From: Pseudomonadota bacterium
Lineage (GTDB): Bacteria > Pseudomonadota > Gammaproteobacteria > Burkholderiales > Ferrovaceae
Length of the DNA stretch: 44,423 nucleotides
Reading direction: 5' to 3'
NCBI GenBank assembly: GCA_021811005.1
Contig: JAJZPY010000001.1
Location: 1 to 44,423, forward strand
Shown here piece by piece: positions 42,560 through 44,423 of the stretch. Numbering within the stretch: position 1 is the first letter of the stretch; the number at the start of each line of letters is the position of its first letter. The translations under genes and the position numbers were made by a program. The notes below the pieces were generated by a model that was not told where the DNA came from, did no database searches, and worked only from the letters and a program-made list of their open reading frames with translations.

Positions 42560-43767
42560 ACCTGCGTTTGCCAGCCTTGGGACCGCTGGTGCGCTTGCTG
42601 GCCTACGGCCTGCTGGCAGCGCTGCCGGTCAGTGTGGGCGCCGTCAATTTCTTTGCCGCACTGGTTCTGCTTGCGGCGCTGTCATCGCGAGAATGGTGGC
42701 AGGCTTGCGGCCGGCTGCCTCGGCAACCGGTCGTCCTGGCCACACTGGCCCTGTTGCTCCTGTTGTGCGCAGGTTTGTTCTACAGCGAGGGAAGCCTGCA
42801 GGACGGGTGGGCCGTCGTCGCCAAATACCGCAAGCTGCTGGTCATTCCGATGCTGCTCCCGTTTTTCCAGGAAGACCGGTACCGTTTTGCAGCCATGCGG
42901 GTGTTTGCCCTGTCCATTTTTGTCACGGTACTGGTTTCCTGGACCGAGTTTCTGGGATGGACGCATCTCAGCGATCCTGCTTATGGGGGCCCTCCCGGCG
43001 ATGCCGTATTCAAGATGCACATTCCGCAGGGAACCCTGTTTTCACTGCTGGTGGTGCTGGGGATCTGCCTGGCACGGGAAGCCCGTTCGATGCCGCTGCG
43101 CGTTGTTTACTGGGCCATGTCTTTGGTGGCGGCGCTCGACATTGCCTGGGTCATGGTCGGGCGCACGGGAAAGGCCATCCTGCCGGTCATTGCGTTGTGG
43201 GCCTTGTGGGAAACGATGCGGCAGCAGTCCTTCGGCCCCAAATTCGGAAAGGCCGCAATCGCTGTGGGAACGGTCCTGATTTTGGCCGCAACCGGCTGGG
43301 CTGTTTTGAATCCTCACACCATGCTGGGCTCCGTGGTGAGTGAAATTCGCAAGTCGCAGGAGACGGGAACGATCACCTCCCAAGGCATTCGCCTTGAGTT
43401 TTATCGCAAGGCCATGCAACTGATGGCTGAGCGTCCTTTGGCCGGCCACGGCACGGGGTCGGTCACGGTGACGACCGGGCGCTTGGCCGCACGGGCCAGC
43501 ACGGAAGTGGCGCAGGTATCCACCGTCAACCTGCACAATGAGTTCATGATGTGGGCTGTACAGCTGGGATGGCCCGGCTTGGCGGCCGTCCTGATGTTTT
43601 TCATGGCGTTGTGGCGCGAATCGTTCCGGCAGTCCACGACCGTGGGGATGCTTTTGCGGGGCCAATGGGTCGTGTTTGCCACCGGCTGCCTGTTCAACTC
43701 CTATCTCCTGGATTTCGCAGAGGGGTATGCCATCGTGCTGACCTCAGGGATACTGTTGCCGTTATGA
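42556..43767 (+). CDS. O-antigen ligase / polymerase-like membrane protein
   Basis: A 403-residue multi-spanning protein with about ten hydrophobic helices. It shows the O-antigen ligase (WaaL/Wzy_C) pattern. A large loop before the last helices contains RLEFYRKAMQLMAERPLAGHGTGSV and, further on, the conserved STVNLHNEFMMWAVQLGWPG, with the histidine expected at the active site. A VGRTGK segment resembling the cytoplasmic-side arginine motif lies near the middle. WaaL joins O-antigen to lipid A-core, while related enzymes polymerise or attach other glycans; the sequence alone does not separate these. The ATG at 42556 overlaps the GT4 stop (ATGA). Confidence 0.78.
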   Translation: MNLRLPALGPLVRLLAYGLLAALPVSVGAVNFFAALVLLAALSSREWWQACGRLPRQPVVLATLALLLLLCAGLFYSEGSLQDGWAVVAKYRKLLVIPMLLPFFQEDRYRFAAMRVFALSIFVTVLVSWTEFLGWTHLSDPAYGGPPGDAVFKMHIPQGTLFSLLVVLGICLAREARSMPLRVVYWAMSLVAALDIAWVMVGRTGKAILPVIALWALWETMRQQSFGPKFGKAAIAVGTVLILAATGWAVLNPHTMLGSVVSEIRKSQETGTITSQGIRLEFYRKAMQLMAERPLAGHGTGSVTVTTGRLAARASTEVAQVSTVNLHNEFMMWAVQLGWPGLAAVLMFFMALWRESFRQSTTVGMLLRGQWVVFATGCLFNSYLLDFAEGYAIVLTSGILLPL

Positions 43768-44423
43768 AGCTGCTTGATCATTTTCGCCTGATCCCTGTCT
43801 CCATCCAGGTGCCAACGCCTCATGCCGTATGCAATCCTTCCGTGATGGCTGTGGAAGGCGGATGGCTGGTGCTGGTTCGCGCGCTGGACCCGGTGCCCCA
43901 GGCCGGCTCGCGGCAGCCGTACCTCAGCAGCGAAAACTGGCTGATTCGCTACGATGCGGATTTGCAACCGCTATCGAAAGTGCGCTTGAAGGACGATGCC
44001 GTGCGGGAAAGCTGTCCTGCGGCGAAGAACGGATTGGAGGACGGGCGTCTTTTCGGGTGGTCGGGACAACTGTGGGTGCTTTTCAGCGGCCTGCAACGGC
44101 AGGACAGGGCATTCCTCAACACCATGGTGCTGGCACGGATTGAAGGCGATTGCCTGACCGACCCCGTGGTTATTCCTTCTCCGCGACGTCAAAGCCGTGA
44201 AAAGAACTGGATGCCCTGGGTGCGGAATGGGGAGCTGCTTCTGATCTATTCCACCCAACCGCTGGAAATTTACCGCTTTGACGGAAGCGGCCTTCAGCTT
44301 GTCCATCAAGGGGCCATGGCATTCAAGGGAGTGCCGGGGCTGATGTCCGGTTCGTCGCAGGTCATTCCGTGGGGGGAAAATTTCCTGGCGGTGACGCACC
44401 ACAGAAACCAGGCGCCGCGGGCG
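43764..44423 (+). CDS. Putative beta-propeller glycosidase-like protein (partial)
   Basis: An open frame starting with ATG at 43764 (overlapping the ligase stop as ATGA) runs 220 codons to the window end without a stop. The translation begins MKLLDHFRLIPVSIQVPTPH. It contains repeated beta-strand blocks (CNPSVMAVEGGWLVLVRALD; GLEDGRLFGWSGQLWVLFSG; REKNWMPWVRNGELLLIYS), which resemble five-bladed propeller glycoside hydrolases and phosphorylases (GH43/GH130-like: NPS, EDGR, EKNW). No signal peptide is seen. It probably acts on or recognises a glycan made by the two upstream genes. Family assignment is by eye and tentative; the coding frame is well supported by coupling and length. Confidence 0.6.
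   Translation, partial: MKLLDHFRLIPVSIQVPTPHAVCNPSVMAVEGGWLVLVRALDPVPQAGSRQPYLSSENWLIRYDADLQPLSKVRLKDDAVRESCPAAKNGLEDGRLFGWSGQLWVLFSGLQRQDRAFLNTMVLARIEGDCLTDPVVIPSPRRQSREKNWMPWVRNGELLLIYSTQPLEIYRFDGSGLQLVHQGAMAFKGVPGLMSGSSQVIPWGENFLAVTHHRNQAPRA

Noticed and set aside
1..44423. CRISPR arrays, tRNA/rRNA genes, insertion sequences, prophage or integrase genes
   Set aside because: Read for repeats, tRNA-like cloverleaf ends and transposase motifs; none seen. The region is compact core chromosome with a glycan cluster starting at the right edge.

Overview
The window looks like the replication-origin region of a GC-rich betaproteobacterial chromosome. The evidence is gene order: rpmH-dnaA-dnaN-gyrB, the rnpA-yidD-yidC-mnmE / mnmG-rsmG-parA-parB / atpIBEFHAGDC-glmU series on the opposite strand, gltD-hemE-priA, argS-SPOR-dsbA, topA-smg-dprA, and def-fmt-rsmB-DUF4390-ntrYX. 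The protein sequences and this order fit Betaproteobacteria (Nitrosomonadales or Rhodocyclales-like); I cannot name a genus. There are no tRNA or rRNA genes, CRISPR arrays, insertion sequences or phage genes, and no gap without a gene exceeds about 220 bp.

Layout. (1) 1-7963, plus strand: gltD, hemE, a DnaA-box-bearing gap, priA, argS, a SPOR-domain protein and dsbA. (2) 7983-24292, minus strand: read in transcription order, rpmH, rnpA, yidD, yidC, mnmE, two parS sites, mnmG, rsmG, parA, parB, then the F1Fo ATP synthase operon and glmU. (3) 24293-29586: rpmH-dnaA gap with DnaA boxes and an AT-rich tract (best oriC candidate), then dnaA, dnaN and gyrB on the plus strand. (4) 29624-30463: a lone family 2 glycosyltransferase whose stop codon abuts that of convergent topA. 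(5) 30464-34550, minus strand: dprA, smg, topA. (6) 34623 to the window end, plus strand: def, fmt, rsmB, DUF4390, ntrY, ntrX, a GT4-type glycosyltransferase, an O-antigen-ligase-like membrane protein and a truncated beta-propeller protein. Every junction in this last run is a stop/start overlap of 1-23 bp.

How the parts fit. The minus and plus housekeeping blocks diverge at the rpmH-dnaA gap, as expected if replication starts there. ParA/ParB with two parS sites about 4 kb away form the origin-segregation system. YidC/YidD, RnpA and L34 serve protein and membrane biogenesis.

Most worth a second look: (a) the hemE-priA gap has two perfect DnaA boxes, more than either gap beside dnaA; (b) NtrX has a normal receiver and a Fis-type HTH, but its AAA+ domain has lost the Walker A lysine, the Walker B aspartate and the GAFTGA loop, so it is probably not a sigma-54 activator; (c) this NtrYX pair is translationally coupled to three surface-polysaccharide-type genes; (d) PriA lacks the winged-helix insert and DprA lacks the N-terminal SAM-like region; (e) the parS pair lies just upstream of a likely promoter for the operon that encodes ParAB.
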